A stretch of DNA of 64,000 nt, from positions 143,663 through 207,662 of the forward strand of contig JAAWSO010000002.1 of NCBI GenBank assembly GCA_022801595.1. Direction: 5' to 3'. Shown in pieces: positions 37,103-49,042 of the stretch (position 1 is the stretch's first letter; the number at the start of each line of letters is the position of its first letter). The translations under genes and the position numbers were made by a program. The notes below the pieces were generated by a model, which worked only from the letters and a program-made list of their open reading frames with translations, had not been told where the DNA came from and searched no databases. This DNA is from Clostridiales bacterium (lineage in GTDB: Bacteria; Bacillota; Clostridia; Oscillospirales; Acutalibacteraceae).

Positions 37103-37726
37103 ATGCCTACAGTAGCAGTACTTGATATGGCTGGTAAGGAAGTTTCCAAGGTTGAGCTTTCTGAGGCTGTATTTGGAATTGAGCCAAATGTTCCAGTTAT
37201 GCATGACATGGTAAAGAATTACCTGGCGAACCAGCGTCAAGGCACACAATCGGCACTGACCCGCGCCGAGGTTTCTGGCGGTGGCAGAAAGCCGTGGAGA
37301 CAAAAGGGTACCGGTCACGCAAGACAGGGTTCCACCCGTGCTCCGCAATGGACACACGGCGGTATTGTATTCGCTCCAAAGCCGAGAGACTACCGCTATT
37401 CTTTGAATAAAAAAGTAAAGAGACTGGCAATGAAGTCCGCGCTCTCCAGCAAGGTGGCTGACAGCGAGATGATCGTTCTCGACGGCATCCAACTGGACGA
37501 GTACAAGACCAAGACCATTGCCGCTATGCTCAAAGCGATTGGATCTGAGAAAAAAGCCCTGATCGTTCTTCCTGAGCGCAACGAGAAGGTAATCGCTTCC
37601 GCAGCGAATATCCCAGGCGTGAAGACAGCTATGGTTAACACCTTGAATGTATATGACATTCTCAATGCAGATAAATTTATCGTGCTGAAGGATGCCGTAG
37701 CTCAGATTGAGGAGGTGTACGCATAA
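37103..37726 (+). CDS. rplD: 50S ribosomal protein L4
   Basis: [31 protein letters not shown]. Confidence 0.98.
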   Translation: MPTVAVLDMAGKEVSKVELSEAVFGIEPNVPVMHDMVKNYLANQRQGTQSALTRAEVSGGGRKPWRQKGTGHARQGSTRAPQWTHGGIVFAPKPRDYRYSLNKKVKRLAMKSALSSKVADSEMIVLDGIQLDEYKTKTIAAMLKAIGSEKKALIVLPERNEKVIASAANIPGVKTAMVNTLNVYDILNADKFIVLKDAVAQIEEVYA

Positions 37727-38016
37727 TGACAGCACAAGACATCATCATCCGTCCGATTATTACGGAGAGAAGCATGGCCGGTATCGGCATGAAGAAGTAC
37801 ACCTTTGAGGTTGCCAAAGACGCGAACAAAGTAGAAATTGCAAAGGCAGTGGAAGAGCTTTTCGACGTTAAGGTTTCCAAAGTGAACACCATGAACGTGA
37901 GAGGCCACCTGCGCCGCCAAGGCAGAACCGAAGGCTACACTCCGTCTTGGAAGAAAGCCATCGTTTCCCTGACCGAGGGCAGCAAGGCAATCGAATTCTT
38001 TGAAGGCATGATGTAA
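37726..38016 (+). CDS. rplW: 50S ribosomal protein L23
   Basis: [13 protein letters not shown]...[20 protein letters not shown]. Confidence 0.98.
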   Translation: MTAQDIIIRPIITERSMAGIGMKKYTFEVAKDANKVEIAKAVEELFDVKVSKVNTMNVRGHLRRQGRTEGYTPSWKKAIVSLTEGSKAIEFFEGMM

Positions 38017-38099
38017 TCTCTGCCCCAATCATAAGCACAGAGGCAACGTATGGGGAGCGCCATCTCCCCGCAAAGCCATCATGAGGAGTGTGAAACCGA

Positions 38100-38933
38100 A
38101 TGGCAATTATTAACTTTAAACCTACCACGGCTTCCAGACGGAACATGTCGGTAACTGACTATTCCGTTCTCTCTAAGGTTGAGCCGGAGAAGAGCCTGTT
38201 GGCTCCTTTGAATAAAAAGGCTGGCCGCAACAGCTACGGTAGAATTACCGTTCGCCACAGAGGCGGCGGCAACCGCAGAAAGTATCGTATCATTGACTTT
38301 AAGCGTCAAAAGCACGATATGCCTGCAACGGTACTCACCCTGGAGTACGATCCAAACCGTTCCGCTTTCATTGCGCTGGTGCAATATGAGGACGGCGAGA
38401 AAAGATACATCCTCGCTCCAAACGGCCTAAAGGTCGGCGATGTGGTTGTATCCGGTCCAAATGCGGATATTAAGCCAGGCAACGCACTGCCGCTGGCAAA
38501 CATCCCAACTGGTACCTTCATTCACAATGTTGAGCTTTACCCAGGCAAGGGAGGCCAATTGGCACGTTCCGCCGGCAACATGGCTCAGCTTATGGCGAAG
38601 GAAAACGGCATGGCTCTGCTCCGGCTTCCATCGGGCGAGTTGCGCAACGTGTCTGCAACCTGCATGGCTACCGTTGGTCAAGTGAGCAACACCGACCATG
38701 AAAACGTAAAAATCGGTAAGGCTGGCCGCAAGCGTCACCTTGGCTGGCGTCCAACCGTACGCGGTTCCGTTATGAACCCATGCGATCACCCACACGGTGG
38801 TGGTGAGGGTAAAGCACCAATCGGCCGTCCTGGTCCTGTTACCCCTTGGGGCAAGCCTGCTCTGGGTTACAAGACCCGTGCTACCAAGCACCGTTCCGAT
38901 AAGTTTATCGTAAAACGTAGAAACGGCAAATAA
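38100..38933 (+). CDS. rplB: 50S ribosomal protein L2
   Basis: [41 protein letters not shown]. Confidence 0.98.
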   Translation: MAIINFKPTTASRRNMSVTDYSVLSKVEPEKSLLAPLNKKAGRNSYGRITVRHRGGGNRRKYRIIDFKRQKHDMPATVLTLEYDPNRSAFIALVQYEDGEKRYILAPNGLKVGDVVVSGPNADIKPGNALPLANIPTGTFIHNVELYPGKGGQLARSAGNMAQLMAKENGMALLRLPSGELRNVSATCMATVGQVSNTDHENVKIGKAGRKRHLGWRPTVRGSVMNPCDHPHGGGEGKAPIGRPGPVTPWGKPALGYKTRATKHRSDKFIVKRRNGK

Positions 38934-38959
38934 GGCATACAGAAAGGAGCTTAAGTAAC

Positions 38960-39235
38960 ATGGGCAGAAGCGTAAAAAAAGGTCCTTATGTACAGCCTGT
39001 GCTGTTGAAAAGGATTGAACAAATGAATGCAGCCGGCGAAAAGAATATCGTGAAAACCTGGAGCAGAGCTTCCACGATTTTTCCGGATTTCGTTGGCCAT
39101 ACCATTGCGGTTCATGACGGCCGCAAGCATGTTCCGGTGTATGTAACCGAAGATATGGTTGGACACAGACTCGGTGAGTTTGCGCCAACAAGAACTTATA
39201 AAGGTCACGCTGGTTCTAAGACTGGCGGCAAATAA
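38960..39235 (+). CDS. rpsS: 30S ribosomal protein S19
   Basis: [32 protein letters not shown]. Confidence 0.98.
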   Translation: MGRSVKKGPYVQPVLLKRIEQMNAAGEKNIVKTWSRASTIFPDFVGHTIAVHDGRKHVPVYVTEDMVGHRLGEFAPTRTYKGHAGSKTGGK

Positions 39236-39256
39236 CGGCCGAAAGGAGTGTACAGA

Positions 39257-39592
39257 ATGGAAGCAAGGGCTTATCTGAAATACGCCCGCATTTCTCCACG
39301 TAAAGTTGAAATCGTGCTGGACTTGATCCGCAAGCAGCCGGTTGACAAGGCTATGGCTATCCTGAAGAATACCCCAAAGGCCGCATGTGAAGATTTGCAA
39401 AAACTGCTGAAGTCCGCAATGGCTAACGCAGAAAACAATCATAATATGGATGTTTCCAGACTTTACGTAGCAGAGTGCTTCGTATGTCCGGGCCCGATCC
39501 TCAAGCGCATTCGTCCAAGAGCGCAGGGTCGCGCGTTTCGAGTATTAAAGAGAACTTCGCACGTCACCCTCGTGCTCAAGGAACAAGAATAA
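39257..39592 (+). CDS. rplV: 50S ribosomal protein L22
   Basis: [47 protein letters not shown]. Confidence 0.97.
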   Translation: MEARAYLKYARISPRKVEIVLDLIRKQPVDKAMAILKNTPKAACEDLQKLLKSAMANAENNHNMDVSRLYVAECFVCPGPILKRIRPRAQGRAFRVLKRTSHVTLVLKEQE

Positions 39593-39613
39593 GTGCAGAA
39601 CAGGAGGTAAACT

Positions 39614-40279
39614 ATGGGCCAGAAAGTAAACCCACATGGTCTTCGTGTGGGCGTAATTAAAGACTGGGATTCCCGCTGGTTCGCGAAGAAGAATGTTTTC
39701 GGAGACACCTTGGTTGAGGATTATAACCTCCGCAAGACTCTGAAAAAGCAGCTCGCAGCGGCTGGTGTTCCAAAAATTGAAATTGAGCGTGACGCATCCA
39801 AAGTCCGCATTCATATCCACTGCGCAAAGCCAGGCATGGTGATCGGCAAGGGCGGCGCAGAGATCGAGAAGCTCCGTGTACAATGCGAGAAGTTCCTCGG
39901 AAAAACCGTTTTGATCAATATCGTTGAGGTAAAATCCCCGGATTTGAACGCTCAACTGGTGGCAGAAAACATTGCCGAACAATTGGAGAGAAGAATTTCT
40001 TTTCGCCGTGCCATGAAGCAATGCATCGGCCGCGCCATGAAGCTGGGCGCCAAGGGCATCAAAACCCAGGTTTCCGGTCGTTTGGGCGGCGCGGAAATCG
40101 CCCGTACCGAGCAGTATCATGACGGTACCATTCCGCTACAAACTCTGAGAGCAGACATCGACTACGGCTTTGCAGAAGCAGCAACCACCTACGGCCGTCT
40201 CGGCGTCAAAGTCTGGATTTACAGAGGCGAGGTTTTGCAAGACAACAACCGTCCTCGTAAGGAAGGAGGAAGCAAGTAA
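39614..40279 (+). CDS. rpsC: 30S ribosomal protein S3
   Basis: [37 protein letters not shown] motif. Confidence 0.98.
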   Translation: MGQKVNPHGLRVGVIKDWDSRWFAKKNVFGDTLVEDYNLRKTLKKQLAAAGVPKIEIERDASKVRIHIHCAKPGMVIGKGGAEIEKLRVQCEKFLGKTVLINIVEVKSPDLNAQLVAENIAEQLERRISFRRAMKQCIGRAMKLGAKGIKTQVSGRLGGAEIARTEQYHDGTIPLQTLRADIDYGFAEAATTYGRLGVKVWIYRGEVLQDNNRPRKEGGSK

Positions 40280-40704
40280 TGCTGTTGCCAAAGCGCGTAA
40301 AATACCGCAGAGTTCACCGTGGTCGTTTGACCGGTAAGAGCTACCGCGGAAACAAAGTAACCAACGGCGATTTCGGCATTCAAGCCCTGGAGCCAGCATG
40401 GATTACTTCCAACCAAATCGAATCCGCTCGTATTGCAATGACACGTTACTGCAAGAGATTCGGTAAGGTTTGGATCAAGATTTTCCCAGATAAACCAATC
40501 ACAGAGAAGCCAGCAGAAACTCGAATGGGTTCCGGTAAAGGTTCTCCAGAGTATTGGGTAGCAGTTGTTAAGCCAGGCAGAGTGATGTTTGAAATCGGCG
40601 GCGTTCCAGAGGAAACCGCAAGAGAAGCGCTCCGCCTTGCAGCGCACAAGCTTCCGGTAAAATGTAAGTTTGTGAAAAAGGAAGAAACGGGGGGTGAGCA
40701 GTAA
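40279..40704 (+). CDS. rplP: 50S ribosomal protein L16
   Basis: [41 protein letters not shown]. Confidence 0.98.
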   Translation: MLLPKRVKYRRVHRGRLTGKSYRGNKVTNGDFGIQALEPAWITSNQIESARIAMTRYCKRFGKVWIKIFPDKPITEKPAETRMGSGKGSPEYWVAVVKPGRVMFEIGGVPEETAREALRLAAHKLPVKCKFVKKEETGGEQ

Positions 40705-40910
40705 TGAAGGCCTCAGAGATCAGAAATTTATCCACAGAAGAATTGGAAGCGAAGCTGAAGGACCTCAAGGCCGAGCTTTTTAACCTGCGTTTCCAGCTTG
40801 CCATTAACCAGCTCGAAAACCCGATGCGTGTTTCCGCTGTTAAAAAGGATATCGCTCGCGTAAAGACCGTTTTGCGCGAAAACGAGATCAAAAACAGCCA
40901 AAATGCGTAA
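40704..40910 (+). CDS. rpmC: 50S ribosomal protein L29
   Basis: [33 protein letters not shown]. Confidence 0.97.
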   Translation: MKASEIRNLSTEELEAKLKDLKAELFNLRFQLAINQLENPMRVSAVKKDIARVKTVLRENEIKNSQNA

Positions 40911-40928
40911 GGAAGGGAGGATTCAGCT

Positions 40929-41186
40929 GTGAGCGATAGAAACATGAGAAAAACCGACGTCGGTAAGGTTGTAAGCAACAAAATGGATAAAACCGTGGTT
41001 GTTGCAATCGAAGACAGCGTAAAGCACCCGCTTTACAAAAAGATCATCAAGCGCACAATCAGACTCAAGGCACACGATGAAAACAACGAGTGCAACATCG
41101 GCGATAAGGTGCGTATCATGGAGACTCGTCCTCTTTCCAAGGATAAGAGATGGAGACTCGTAGAAATTATTGAGAAGGCCAAATAA
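40929..41186 (+). CDS. rpsQ: 30S ribosomal protein S17
   Basis: GTG start; [39 protein letters not shown]. Confidence 0.97.
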   Translation: MSDRNMRKTDVGKVVSNKMDKTVVVAIEDSVKHPLYKKIIKRTIRLKAHDENNECNIGDKVRIMETRPLSKDKRWRLVEIIEKAK

Positions 41187-41222
41187 TTTGGCCCAGCAGA
41201 GTAGATAAAGGAGGAACGCACT

Positions 41223-41591
41223 GTGATACAACAACAGACCTACCTTAAGGTTGCCGACAACACCGGCGCAAAAGAGCTTATGTGCATTCGCGTTCTAGGT
41301 GGTACCGGCAGAAGGTATGCCAATATTGGTGACGTTGTGGTTGCTTCCGTTAAAAAAGCAGCACCCGGCGGCGTTGTTAAAAAGGGCGACGTTGTAAAAG
41401 CGGTTATTGTTCGCACTGCTTTTGGCGTTCGCCGCGATGACGGCACATATATCCGTTTCGATGAGAATGCAGCCGTTATCATCAAAGAAGATAAAAACCC
41501 AAGGGGCACTCGTATCTTTGGACCTGTTGCCAGAGAGCTGAGAGACAAGGACTACTTGAAGATCCTCAGTCTTGCCCCGGAAGTATTGTGA
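41223..41591 (+). CDS. rplN: 50S ribosomal protein L14
   Basis: [30 protein letters not shown] start. Confidence 0.98.
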   Translation: MIQQQTYLKVADNTGAKELMCIRVLGGTGRRYANIGDVVVASVKKAAPGGVVKKGDVVKAVIVRTAFGVRRDDGTYIRFDENAAVIIKEDKNPRGTRIFGPVARELRDKDYLKILSLAPEVL

Positions 41592-41607
41592 TGGGAGGTG
41601 CTCACTA

Positions 41608-41925
41608 ATGAATCAAAAAGTTCATGTAAAAACTGGTGACACCGTCATCATTTTGAGTGGTAAAGATCGCGGCAAAGAAGGCAAAGTCCTGGCTGTGAGC
41701 CCGAAGGAAGGCAAGCTGATCGTGGAAGGCTGCAACCTGGTGACCAAGCACGTTCGTCCTCGCAGAATGGGCGAGCAAGGCGGCATCGTAAAGGCGGAAG
41801 GCGCCATGTACGCCTGCAAGGTTCAGCTGGTTTGCCCTCATTGCAGCAAAGCAACCAGAATTGCACATGATGTGGACGGCGACAAGAAAGTCCGCGTCTG
41901 CAAGAAGTGCGGCAAATCGCTGTAA
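41608..41925 (+). CDS. rplX: 50S ribosomal protein L24 with C-terminal CxxC...CxxC ribbon
   Basis: [25 protein letters not shown]-terminus [31 protein letters not shown]; start refined to 41608. Confidence 0.96.
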   Translation: MNQKVHVKTGDTVIILSGKDRGKEGKVLAVSPKEGKLIVEGCNLVTKHVRPRRMGEQGGIVKAEGAMYACKVQLVCPHCSKATRIAHDVDGDKKVRVCKKCGKSL

Positions 41926-41936
41926 GGAGGATGGAA

Positions 41937-42476
41937 ATGGCTAGACTGAAGGATTATTATAAAAAAGACGTCGCTCCAGCAATGATGAAAAAATTCTCTT
42001 ACGACAGCGTGATGCAGATCCCGAAGCTGGATAAGGTTGTCATCAACGTGGGCGCCGGCGAAGCAAAGGACAACTCCAAAGTGATCGACGCGATCATGAC
42101 CGACATTGCAGCCATCACCGGCCAAAAGCCAATGACCTGCAAGGCAAAGAAGTCCGTTGCTAACTTTAAGCTCCGCGAGGGCATGAACATTGGCGTTAAA
42201 GTAACCCTGCGCGGCGAAAGAATGTATGAGTTTGTGGATCGTCTCTTCAACATCGCGCTCCCAAGAGTGCGCGATTTTCGAGGCATCAATCCAAACTCCT
42301 TTGATGGCCGCGGCAATTACAACATGGGCATCAAAGAGCAATTGATCTTCCCAGAGATCGATTACGATAAGATTGACAAGGTTCGCGGAATGGACATTTG
42401 TTTCGTAACAACCGCAAAAACCGACGAGGAGTCCCGGGAGCTGCTGTCTCTGATGGGCGCCCCGTTTGCGAAATAA
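41937..42476 (+). CDS. rplE: 50S ribosomal protein L5
   Basis: [49 protein letters not shown]; start refined to 41937. Confidence 0.97.
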   Translation: MARLKDYYKKDVAPAMMKKFSYDSVMQIPKLDKVVINVGAGEAKDNSKVIDAIMTDIAAITGQKPMTCKAKKSVANFKLREGMNIGVKVTLRGERMYEFVDRLFNIALPRVRDFRGINPNSFDGRGNYNMGIKEQLIFPEIDYDKIDKVRGMDICFVTTAKTDEESRELLSLMGAPFAK

Positions 42477-42488
42477 GGAGGGAATATT

Positions 42489-42674
42489 GTGGCCAAGACT
42501 TCAATGAAAGTAAAACAGCAGAGAGGGTCCAAGTACTCCACTCGCCAATATAACAGATGCAAAATCTGTGGCAGGCCGCATGCCTACCTGCGCAAGTTCG
42601 GTATTTGCCGTATCTGCTTCAGGGAGCTTGCTTATAAGGGCGAGATCCCAGGCGTAAAAAAGGCCAGCTGGTAA
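42489..42674 (+). CDS. rpsN: 30S ribosomal protein S14, zinc-binding type
   Basis: [43 protein letters not shown] start. Confidence 0.97.
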   Translation: MAKTSMKVKQQRGSKYSTRQYNRCKICGRPHAYLRKFGICRICFRELAYKGEIPGVKKASW

Positions 42675-42698
42675 AGCTTAGCAAAGGAGGTAAACGGT

Positions 42699-43097
42699 AT
42701 GCAGATTACAGATCCAATCGCCGATTTGCTCACACGTATCCGCAACGCGAGTTCTGCAAAGCATGATTCCGTGGAAATTCCTGCTTCCAACATGAAGAAG
42801 GCAATTGTCCAAATTCTGGTGGATGAGGGTTACGTGAAGAATTTCACCATAGTGGAAGATGGCAAACAAGGCATCATTAAAGTAAATCTTAAATATGGCG
42901 AGGGCAAGGTTTCCGCCATTAAGGGCCTGCGCAGAGTTTCTAAACCAGGCCTGAGAATTTATTCCAATGCGGAAGAACTGCCAAAGGTTATCAAAGGCCT
43001 TGGCGTTGCTGTCATTTCGACTTCCAAAGGCGTGATGACCGATCGTCAGGCTCGGAAAGAGAATGTAGGCGGCGAGGTTCTCGCATTTATTTGGTAA
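42699..43097 (+). CDS. rpsH: 30S ribosomal protein S8
   Basis: [56 protein letters not shown]. Confidence 0.98.
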   Translation: MQITDPIADLLTRIRNASSAKHDSVEIPASNMKKAIVQILVDEGYVKNFTIVEDGKQGIIKVNLKYGEGKVSAIKGLRRVSKPGLRIYSNAEELPKVIKGLGVAVISTSKGVMTDRQARKENVGGEVLAFIW

Positions 43098-43116
43098 GGA
43101 AAGGGGTGCTACTACT

Positions 43117-43665
43117 ATGTCGCGAATTGGAAGAAAACCCATAAATATTCCCGCTGGCGTGGATGTAAAGCTCAACGCCAACGTTATGACGGTCAAGGGT
43201 CCGAAGGGCACGCTGACACAGGAGCTCCATCCTGCTATGGCCATTGCCATCGAAGGCAATGAGATCCTCGTTACCCGTCCCAACGACGCAAAGGAAAACC
43301 GCTCCCTGCACGGCTTGACTCGGACGCTCATCCACAATATGGTGGTTGGCGTGACCGAGGGCTTCAAGAAGGAGCTGGACGTGAACGGCGTTGGTTATCG
43401 TGTGCAAAAGACTGGCAAAGATTTGGTGATGAACCTTGGCTTCTCCCATCAGGTAATCATGCCAGAAATTGAGGGCATTACCATTGAGTGCCCAAATCCA
43501 AACAAAATCATCGTTTCCGGTCCAGACAAGCAAAAGGTTGGTCAGTTTGCTGCTGAGATCCGCGAGAAACGTCTCCCAGAGCCATACAAGGGCAAGGGTA
43601 TTAAGTATGTTGACGAAGTGATCCGCCGCAAGGAAGGCAAAGCCGGTAAGGGTTCTAAGAAGTAA
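43117..43665 (+). CDS. rplF: 50S ribosomal protein L6
   Basis: [42 protein letters not shown]. Confidence 0.98.
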   Translation: MSRIGRKPINIPAGVDVKLNANVMTVKGPKGTLTQELHPAMAIAIEGNEILVTRPNDAKENRSLHGLTRTLIHNMVVGVTEGFKKELDVNGVGYRVQKTGKDLVMNLGFSHQVIMPEIEGITIECPNPNKIIVSGPDKQKVGQFAAEIREKRLPEPYKGKGIKYVDEVIRRKEGKAGKGSKK

Positions 43666-43683
43666 TTAAAGGAGTGAATCATC

Positions 43684-44043
43684 ATGGTGAATAAGGCTGA
43701 TAGAAACACAGCCCGTCTGAAGCGCCACCTGAGAGTGCGCAGCAAAATCTCCGGCACAAGCGAGTGCCCACGCCTGAACGTATTCCGCTCCAGCAAGAAC
43801 ATCTATGCCCAGATTATCGACGATGTTAAGGGTGTTACTCTGGTAGCAGCTTCTACTCTGGACAAAGAGTTCACTGGAAATGGCGGAAACAAAGAGGCGG
43901 CACGCAAAGTCGGCGCAATGATCGCCAAGCGTGCAGCAGAGAAAGGCATCACCGAGGTTGTGTTTGACCGCGGTGGCTATATTTTCCACGGCCGTGTCAA
44001 AGAGCTGGCCGAAGGCGCCCGCGAGGGTGGCCTCAACTTCTAA
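43684..44043 (+). CDS. rplR: 50S ribosomal protein L18
   Basis: [37 protein letters not shown]. Confidence 0.98.
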   Translation: MVNKADRNTARLKRHLRVRSKISGTSECPRLNVFRSSKNIYAQIIDDVKGVTLVAASTLDKEFTGNGGNKEAARKVGAMIAKRAAEKGITEVVFDRGGYIFHGRVKELAEGAREGGLNF

Positions 44044-44061
44044 TTATAAGGAGGGATACTT

Positions 44062-44559
44062 TTGGCTAGAATTGACGCATCAACAATTGATCTGAAAGAA
44101 CACGTGGTTGCGATTAACCGCGTATCCAAGACCGTAAAGGGCGGCCGTATCTTTAAGTTCGCCGCTTTGGTAGTGGTGGGCGACGGCAACGGCACCGTAG
44201 GCTTTGGTATTGGCAAAGCAGGCGAGGTTCCGGATTCCATCCGTAAGGGCATCGAGGACGCAAAGAAAAACCTGATGAAGGTTTCCCTGCGCGGATCCAC
44301 CATTCCTCACGAGGTTCTGGGCGCGTTCGGCGCAGGCCGTGTTTTGCTGAAGCCAGCCGCTCCTGGTACCGGTGTTATCGCTGGCGGCCCGGTTCGTGCG
44401 GTGGTTGAGGCTGCTGGTATCAAGGATATCAGAACCAAGGCTTTGCGCTCCAATAATCCATGCAACGTAGTACGCGCAACCCTGGAGGGCCTCTCCAATC
44501 TGCGTACCGCTGAGCAAGTTGCTGCTACTCGCGGCAAGTCCGTAAAAGAAATTCTGTAA
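44062..44559 (+). CDS. rpsE: 30S ribosomal protein S5
   Basis: [42 protein letters not shown] start. Confidence 0.98.
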   Translation: MARIDASTIDLKEHVVAINRVSKTVKGGRIFKFAALVVVGDGNGTVGFGIGKAGEVPDSIRKGIEDAKKNLMKVSLRGSTIPHEVLGAFGAGRVLLKPAAPGTGVIAGGPVRAVVEAAGIKDIRTKALRSNNPCNVVRATLEGLSNLRTAEQVAATRGKSVKEIL

Positions 44560-44574
44560 TAGGGGGTGGCAGTT

Positions 44575-44754
44575 ATGGCACAGCTCAAAATAAAGCTCGT
44601 AAAAAGTCTTATCGGAAGCAAGAAGGACCAAATTGCAACTGCCCAAGCGCTTGGTCTCAAGAAAATCGGCGATGAAGTTGTTCAGCCGGACAATCCGCAG
44701 ACCAACGGCAAGGTGGCCAAGATTATCCACCTCATCGACGTTTGCAAAGCGTAA
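44575..44754 (+). CDS. rpmD: 50S ribosomal protein L30
   Basis: [28 protein letters not shown]; start refined to 44575. Confidence 0.97.
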   Translation: MAQLKIKLVKSLIGSKKDQIATAQALGLKKIGDEVVQPDNPQTNGKVAKIIHLIDVCKA

Positions 44755-44771
44755 GAAGGAGGTGCGACGAA

Positions 44772-45212
44772 ATGAAATTGCATGATCTGACTGCGGTTCC
44801 TGGCTCCACCCAAGTCTCCAAGAGAGTGGGCAGAGGGCACGGTTCCGGACATGGTAAGACTGCCGGCAAAGGCCACAAAGGCCAAAAAGCCAGAGCAGGT
44901 AAAGGTTTCCGCCCAGGTTTTGAGGGTGGTCAGATGCCTCTCCAAAGAAGAATCCCGAAGAGAGGTTTCGTAAACATTTTTGCAAAGGAGATCCTTTCCA
45001 TCAATGTTGGCTCTTTGGAAGCTTTTGAGAATGGGTCTGTGGTAGACACCCAGGCTTTGATTGACGCTGGTTTGATTAAGAAGTGCTGCGACGGGGTGAA
45101 AATCTTGGGCAACGGCTCTTTGACGAAAAACCTGACCGTTCAAGTAAGCGCTTTCTCCGAAGCTGCAAAGCAAAAGATTGAAGCTGCCGGTGGGAAGGCC
45201 GAGGTGATCTGA
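44772..45212 (+). CDS. rplO: 50S ribosomal protein L15
   Basis: [41 protein letters not shown]. Confidence 0.98.
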   Translation: MKLHDLTAVPGSTQVSKRVGRGHGSGHGKTAGKGHKGQKARAGKGFRPGFEGGQMPLQRRIPKRGFVNIFAKEILSINVGSLEAFENGSVVDTQALIDAGLIKKCCDGVKILGNGSLTKNLTVQVSAFSEAAKQKIEAAGGKAEVI

Positions 45213-45213
45213 A

Positions 45214-46548
45214 TTGTTTAAAACAATACGGAACGCCTGGAAAGTGCCTGAGCTTCGCTGGAAGCTATTGTTCACCCTGTTTATCATCGTGGTATTTCGG
45301 ATCGGTTCAGTTATCACCGTGCCGTTCCTCAATACTGACGCATTGGCAGGCTTGATGGACGAAGTGAGTAACAATGGTTCCGCTCTGGGTTACCTGAATA
45401 TGCTTTCTGGTAATGCGTTTGCCAGCGCGTCGCTGTTCGCTATGTCCATTACGCCATATATTAATGCATCCATTATTATGCAGCTCCTGACGATTGCCAT
45501 AAGGCCGCTGGAGCGTTTGGCCAAGGAAGGGCTGGAGGGCCAGAAGAAAGTGACGGCCATCACCCGGTTCCTGACGGTAGGCCTTGGATTGGTGCAAGGC
45601 ACTGCGTTCTATCTCTATCTGAGAAGCAGTACTTGGCAGGGCACGCCGGTCACCCTCTACAACGAGGGCGGCGCACAGGTATTTTCCGCAATCGTGATCA
45701 TACTCACCTTTACGGCCGGCACAGCCCTGCTGATGTGGCTGGGTGAGCAGGTCAACAAAAAAGGTGTGGGCAACGGTATCTCGATCATCCTATTCGCGGG
45801 TATCGTGGCTCAAATGCCAACCATCATCATGCACCTGGTGGACTACATCAAACTGGCAATTGCGGCTCCAAGCGTAGCTGGCAAATTCTTCGGTTTGGTT
45901 CCAGGCTTTGTGCTGATCTTCTTCCTGTTGGTTTGGGTCATTGTCTTTATGAATGACGCCGAACGCAGAATCCCGGTTCAGTATGCAAAACGTGTGGTTG
46001 GCAGAAAGATGTATGGCGGGCAGAGCACCCATATCCCGATTAAGATCGGCGCTACCGGTGTCATGCCAGTCATTTTCGCAAGCTCCATCCTTGCGATCCC
46101 AAGCACCATTCAAATGTTCTTGGGCGATAGTGTCAAAGACGGCTTCTGGAAAGGCTTCTTTGACGCGTTCGCTTCCGGCGGATGGATCTATTGCATTGTG
46201 TATTTCATTTTGATTTTACTGTTTGCGTTCTTCTATATTACCATCCAGTATAATCCAATGGAAATGGCCAATAATCTTCGTCAGAATCACGGCACCATTC
46301 CAGGCATCCGCCCTGGCAAGCCTACCTCTGACTACATTGCGAAGATCTTGTCCAAGATTACCCTGATCGGAGCTTTGTTCCTCGCATTTATCGCCTTGCT
46401 CCCCATTGTTTATGGTTCCGTAACCGGAATGCAGAACTTGGGCTTGGGCGGTACCTCCATTATCATTATGGTAGGCGTTGCCTTAGAGACCGTGAAACAA
46501 ATGGAATCGCAAATGATGATGCGCACTTATAAGGGCTTCTTGGATTAA
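45214..46548 (+). CDS. secY: preprotein translocase subunit SecY
   Basis: Polytopic; GYLNMLSGNAFASASLFAMSITPYINASIIMQLL; RRIPVQYAKRVVGRKMYGGQSTHIPIKI; TTG start. Confidence 0.98.
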   Translation: MFKTIRNAWKVPELRWKLLFTLFIIVVFRIGSVITVPFLNTDALAGLMDEVSNNGSALGYLNMLSGNAFASASLFAMSITPYINASIIMQLLTIAIRPLERLAKEGLEGQKKVTAITRFLTVGLGLVQGTAFYLYLRSSTWQGTPVTLYNEGGAQVFSAIVIILTFTAGTALLMWLGEQVNKKGVGNGISIILFAGIVAQMPTIIMHLVDYIKLAIAAPSVAGKFFGLVPGFVLIFFLLVWVIVFMNDAERRIPVQYAKRVVGRKMYGGQSTHIPIKIGATGVMPVIFASSILAIPSTIQMFLGDSVKDGFWKGFFDAFASGGWIYCIVYFILILLFAFFYITIQYNPMEMANNLRQNHGTIPGIRPGKPTSDYIAKILSKITLIGALFLAFIALLPIVYGSVTGMQNLGLGGTSIIIMVGVALETVKQMESQMMMRTYKGFLD

Positions 46549-46577
46549 ATTTCGGCGAAAGAAGGAGTAAAGAGAAT

Positions 46578-47210
46578 ATGAATATCATACTTCTCGGCGC
46601 ACCGGGCGCCGGCAAAGGCACACAAGCCGCAATTATTTGCGATCATTTAAAAATCCCAACCATTTCTACGGGTAATATTATCCGTGCGGCGCTGAAAAGC
46701 GGCACTGAAATGGGTCTGCGCGCCAAGTCCTACATGGATGAAGGCAAGCTGGTTCCCGATGAAGTTGTGATCGGCATCATCAAAGAGCGTCTCGCGGAAG
46801 ATGACTGCAAAAACGGCTTCATTTTGGATGGCTTCCCGCGCACCATTCCACAGGCCGAGGCTCTGGATAAGATGGGCGTAGTCATCGATAGAGTTGTCGA
46901 TATCGAGGTTTCCGATGAGGAAATCGTTCATCGCTTGTCCGGACGCCGTGTTTGCGAGAGTTGCAGTGCCAGCTACCATGTGACTTTCAACAAGCCACAG
47001 GAAGAAGGCAAATGCGACCTCTGCGCAGGCACCCTGATTCAGCGTATGGATGATCATCCGAATACAGTCAACGAACGCTTGAACGTATATCATGAGCAAA
47101 CCGAGCCTTTGCGGGATTATTACGCAAAGCAGGGGAAGCTGAGCGTGGTATCCGGCGAAGGGGACATCAGCGAGATCACTCGCTTGACTCTCGCCGCTCT
47201 TGAGGCGTGA
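46578..47210 (+). CDS. adk: adenylate kinase (Cys4 zinc-lid type)
   Basis: GAPGAGKGTQAAII P-loop; DGFPRTIPQAEAL; lid CESCSASYHVTF...CDLCAG. Confidence 0.97.
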   Translation: MNIILLGAPGAGKGTQAAIICDHLKIPTISTGNIIRAALKSGTEMGLRAKSYMDEGKLVPDEVVIGIIKERLAEDDCKNGFILDGFPRTIPQAEALDKMGVVIDRVVDIEVSDEEIVHRLSGRRVCESCSASYHVTFNKPQEEGKCDLCAGTLIQRMDDHPNTVNERLNVYHEQTEPLRDYYAKQGKLSVVSGEGDISEITRLTLAALEA

Positions 47211-47212
47211 TT

Positions 47213-47965
47213 ATGGTCGTGCTTAAAACAAGCCGGGAGCTTGCAGCAATGAAAGCGGCCGGCAAGATTTCAGCACGGGCCTTAAAGCTGGCTGGCGAGG
47301 CGGTGGAACCGGGTGTTTCCACCATGGAAATCGACCGCCTTGTCCGCCGCTATATTGAGGAGCAGGGAGCGACTCCTTCCTTCCTCGGTTACGGCGGGTT
47401 TCCAGCAAGCGCCTGTATTTCGGTGAACAATGTGGTCATCCACGGCATACCCCAGAAGGGTCACCTTCTCAAAGAGGGCGACATTGTCAGCATTGACATT
47501 GGCGCCTACTATGAGGGCTTCCACGGCGACAACGCGTGGACCTTTGCCTGCGGCGACGTGAGCAAAGAAGCCCAGGCCCTGATGGATGCAACACGCGAGA
47601 GCCTATTCGAAGGGATTCAGGCGGCGCAGCCTGGAAATCGAATCGGCGATATAGGAAGCGCGGTCCAACGGTATGTTGAAGCGCGCGGCTACTCGGTGGT
47701 ACGGGATTTCGTCGGCCACGGAGTAGGTGCGAAGCTGCATGAAGATCCAAGCGTACCAAATTATGGCACACCCGGCCGGGGTGTGCGCCTGTTACCAGGA
47801 ATGACAATCGCCATCGAACCCATGGTCAACGCCGGTGGTTACACCGTGGAGACCTTGGCGGACGGGTGGACCACCGTGACAACCGATGGAAAACTGTCCG
47901 CGCATTTTGAGCATTCCATTGCCCTCACCCCAGACGGGCCGGTTATTTTAACTCTGCCGGATTAA
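47213..47965 (+). CDS. map: methionine aminopeptidase type I
   Basis: SACISVNNVVIHGIP; VRDFVGHGVGAKLHEDPSVPNYG; TIAIEPM. Confidence 0.97.
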   Translation: MVVLKTSRELAAMKAAGKISARALKLAGEAVEPGVSTMEIDRLVRRYIEEQGATPSFLGYGGFPASACISVNNVVIHGIPQKGHLLKEGDIVSIDIGAYYEGFHGDNAWTFACGDVSKEAQALMDATRESLFEGIQAAQPGNRIGDIGSAVQRYVEARGYSVVRDFVGHGVGAKLHEDPSVPNYGTPGRGVRLLPGMTIAIEPMVNAGGYTVETLADGWTTVTTDGKLSAHFEHSIALTPDGPVILTLPD

Positions 47966-47974
47966 GAGGTGCCT

Positions 47975-48220
47975 ATGGAATTTGTGAGAGGGCTTGTTGT
48001 CCGGTCCTTGGCCGGCCACGACAAGGGAGGATTCTTCACCATCTTGGAGGTCAACGGCAAGTTTGCCCTGATTTGCGACGGCAAGTGCCGGAGCCTGGAA
48101 AAGCCCAAGAAAAAGAAGATGATCCACCTGTCGGCCACCAGTACAGTGTTACCGGACAGTTCGATGAAAACCAATCGTGAAATTCGCAAAGCGCTGCAGC
48201 CCTTTGGGACGGCAGGCTGA
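47975..48220 (+). CDS. KOW-domain RNA-binding protein (L14e-like)
   Basis: [53 protein letters not shown]; position between map and infA. Confidence 0.85.
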   Translation: MEFVRGLVVRSLAGHDKGGFFTILEVNGKFALICDGKCRSLEKPKKKKMIHLSATSTVLPDSSMKTNREIRKALQPFGTAG

Positions 48221-48245
48221 TTTCCGCAAAAGGGGAGGTTATTCT

Positions 48246-48464
48246 ATGTCTAAGCAGGACGTAATTGAAATTGAGGGTACGGTAAAAGAAGCGCTGCCAA
48301 ACGCAATGTTTACGGTGGAGCTTCCCAATGGCCATGAGATTCTAGCCCATATTTCCGGCAAGCTGCGGATGAATTTCATCCGCATTTTGCCGGGAGACAA
48401 GGTTACAGTGGAGATGTCTCCCTATGACCTGACCCGCGGGCGGATCACATGGCGGTCCAAGTAA
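48246..48464 (+). CDS. infA: translation initiation factor IF-1
   Basis: [53 protein letters not shown]. Confidence 0.97.
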   Translation: MSKQDVIEIEGTVKEALPNAMFTVELPNGHEILAHISGKLRMNFIRILPGDKVTVEMSPYDLTRGRITWRSK

Positions 48465-48498
48465 TCAACCACTTCACTAACTAAGGGAGGGCGCACAA

Positions 48499-48612
48499 AT
48501 GAAAGTCAGACCTTCTGTCAAGAAAATTTGTGAAAAATGCAAAGTTATTAAGCGCAAGGGTAAGATCATGGTGATCTGCGAAAACCCGAAGCACAAGCAG
48601 CGCCAGGGCTAA
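48499..48612 (+). CDS. rpmJ: 50S ribosomal protein L36
   Basis: Manual translation [37 protein letters not shown] (37 aa); below the ORF-track length cutoff. Confidence 0.97.
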   Translation: MKVRPSVKKICEKCKVIKRKGKIMVICENPKHKQRQG

Positions 48613-48649
48613 TGGCGCAAACCCTATTTAACACGGAGGTGCAACCATT

Positions 48650-49018
48650 ATGGCGCGTATAGCAGGTATCGATTTACCAAGAGATAAGCGTATCGAAATT
48701 GGTCTTACCTATATTTACGGCATCGGCCGCAAAACTGCGACAGACATCCTGGCAGCAACCGGCATTGATCCCGATATCAGAGTAAGAGATCTCACAGAGG
48801 ACGATGCTTCCAAACTGAGAGAATATATTGAGCGTAACTACCGCGTAGAGGGCGACCTGAGAAGAGACATCGCTTTCGACATTAAGAGACTGATCGAAAT
48901 TCAGTGCTACCGCGGAATCCGTCATCGCAAAGGCTTGCCAGTAAGAGGCCAGCGTTCCAAGACCAACGCTCGTACCCGCAAAGGTCCGAAGAAGACCATG
49001 GCGAACAAGAAGAAGTAA
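48650..49018 (+). CDS. rpsM: 30S ribosomal protein S13
   Basis: [31 protein letters not shown]-like [23 protein letters not shown]. Confidence 0.98.
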   Translation: MARIAGIDLPRDKRIEIGLTYIYGIGRKTATDILAATGIDPDIRVRDLTEDDASKLREYIERNYRVEGDLRRDIAFDIKRLIEIQCYRGIRHRKGLPVRGQRSKTNARTRKGPKKTMANKKK

Positions 49019-49042
49019 GCAAGTTAGGAGGGATTTATTAAG

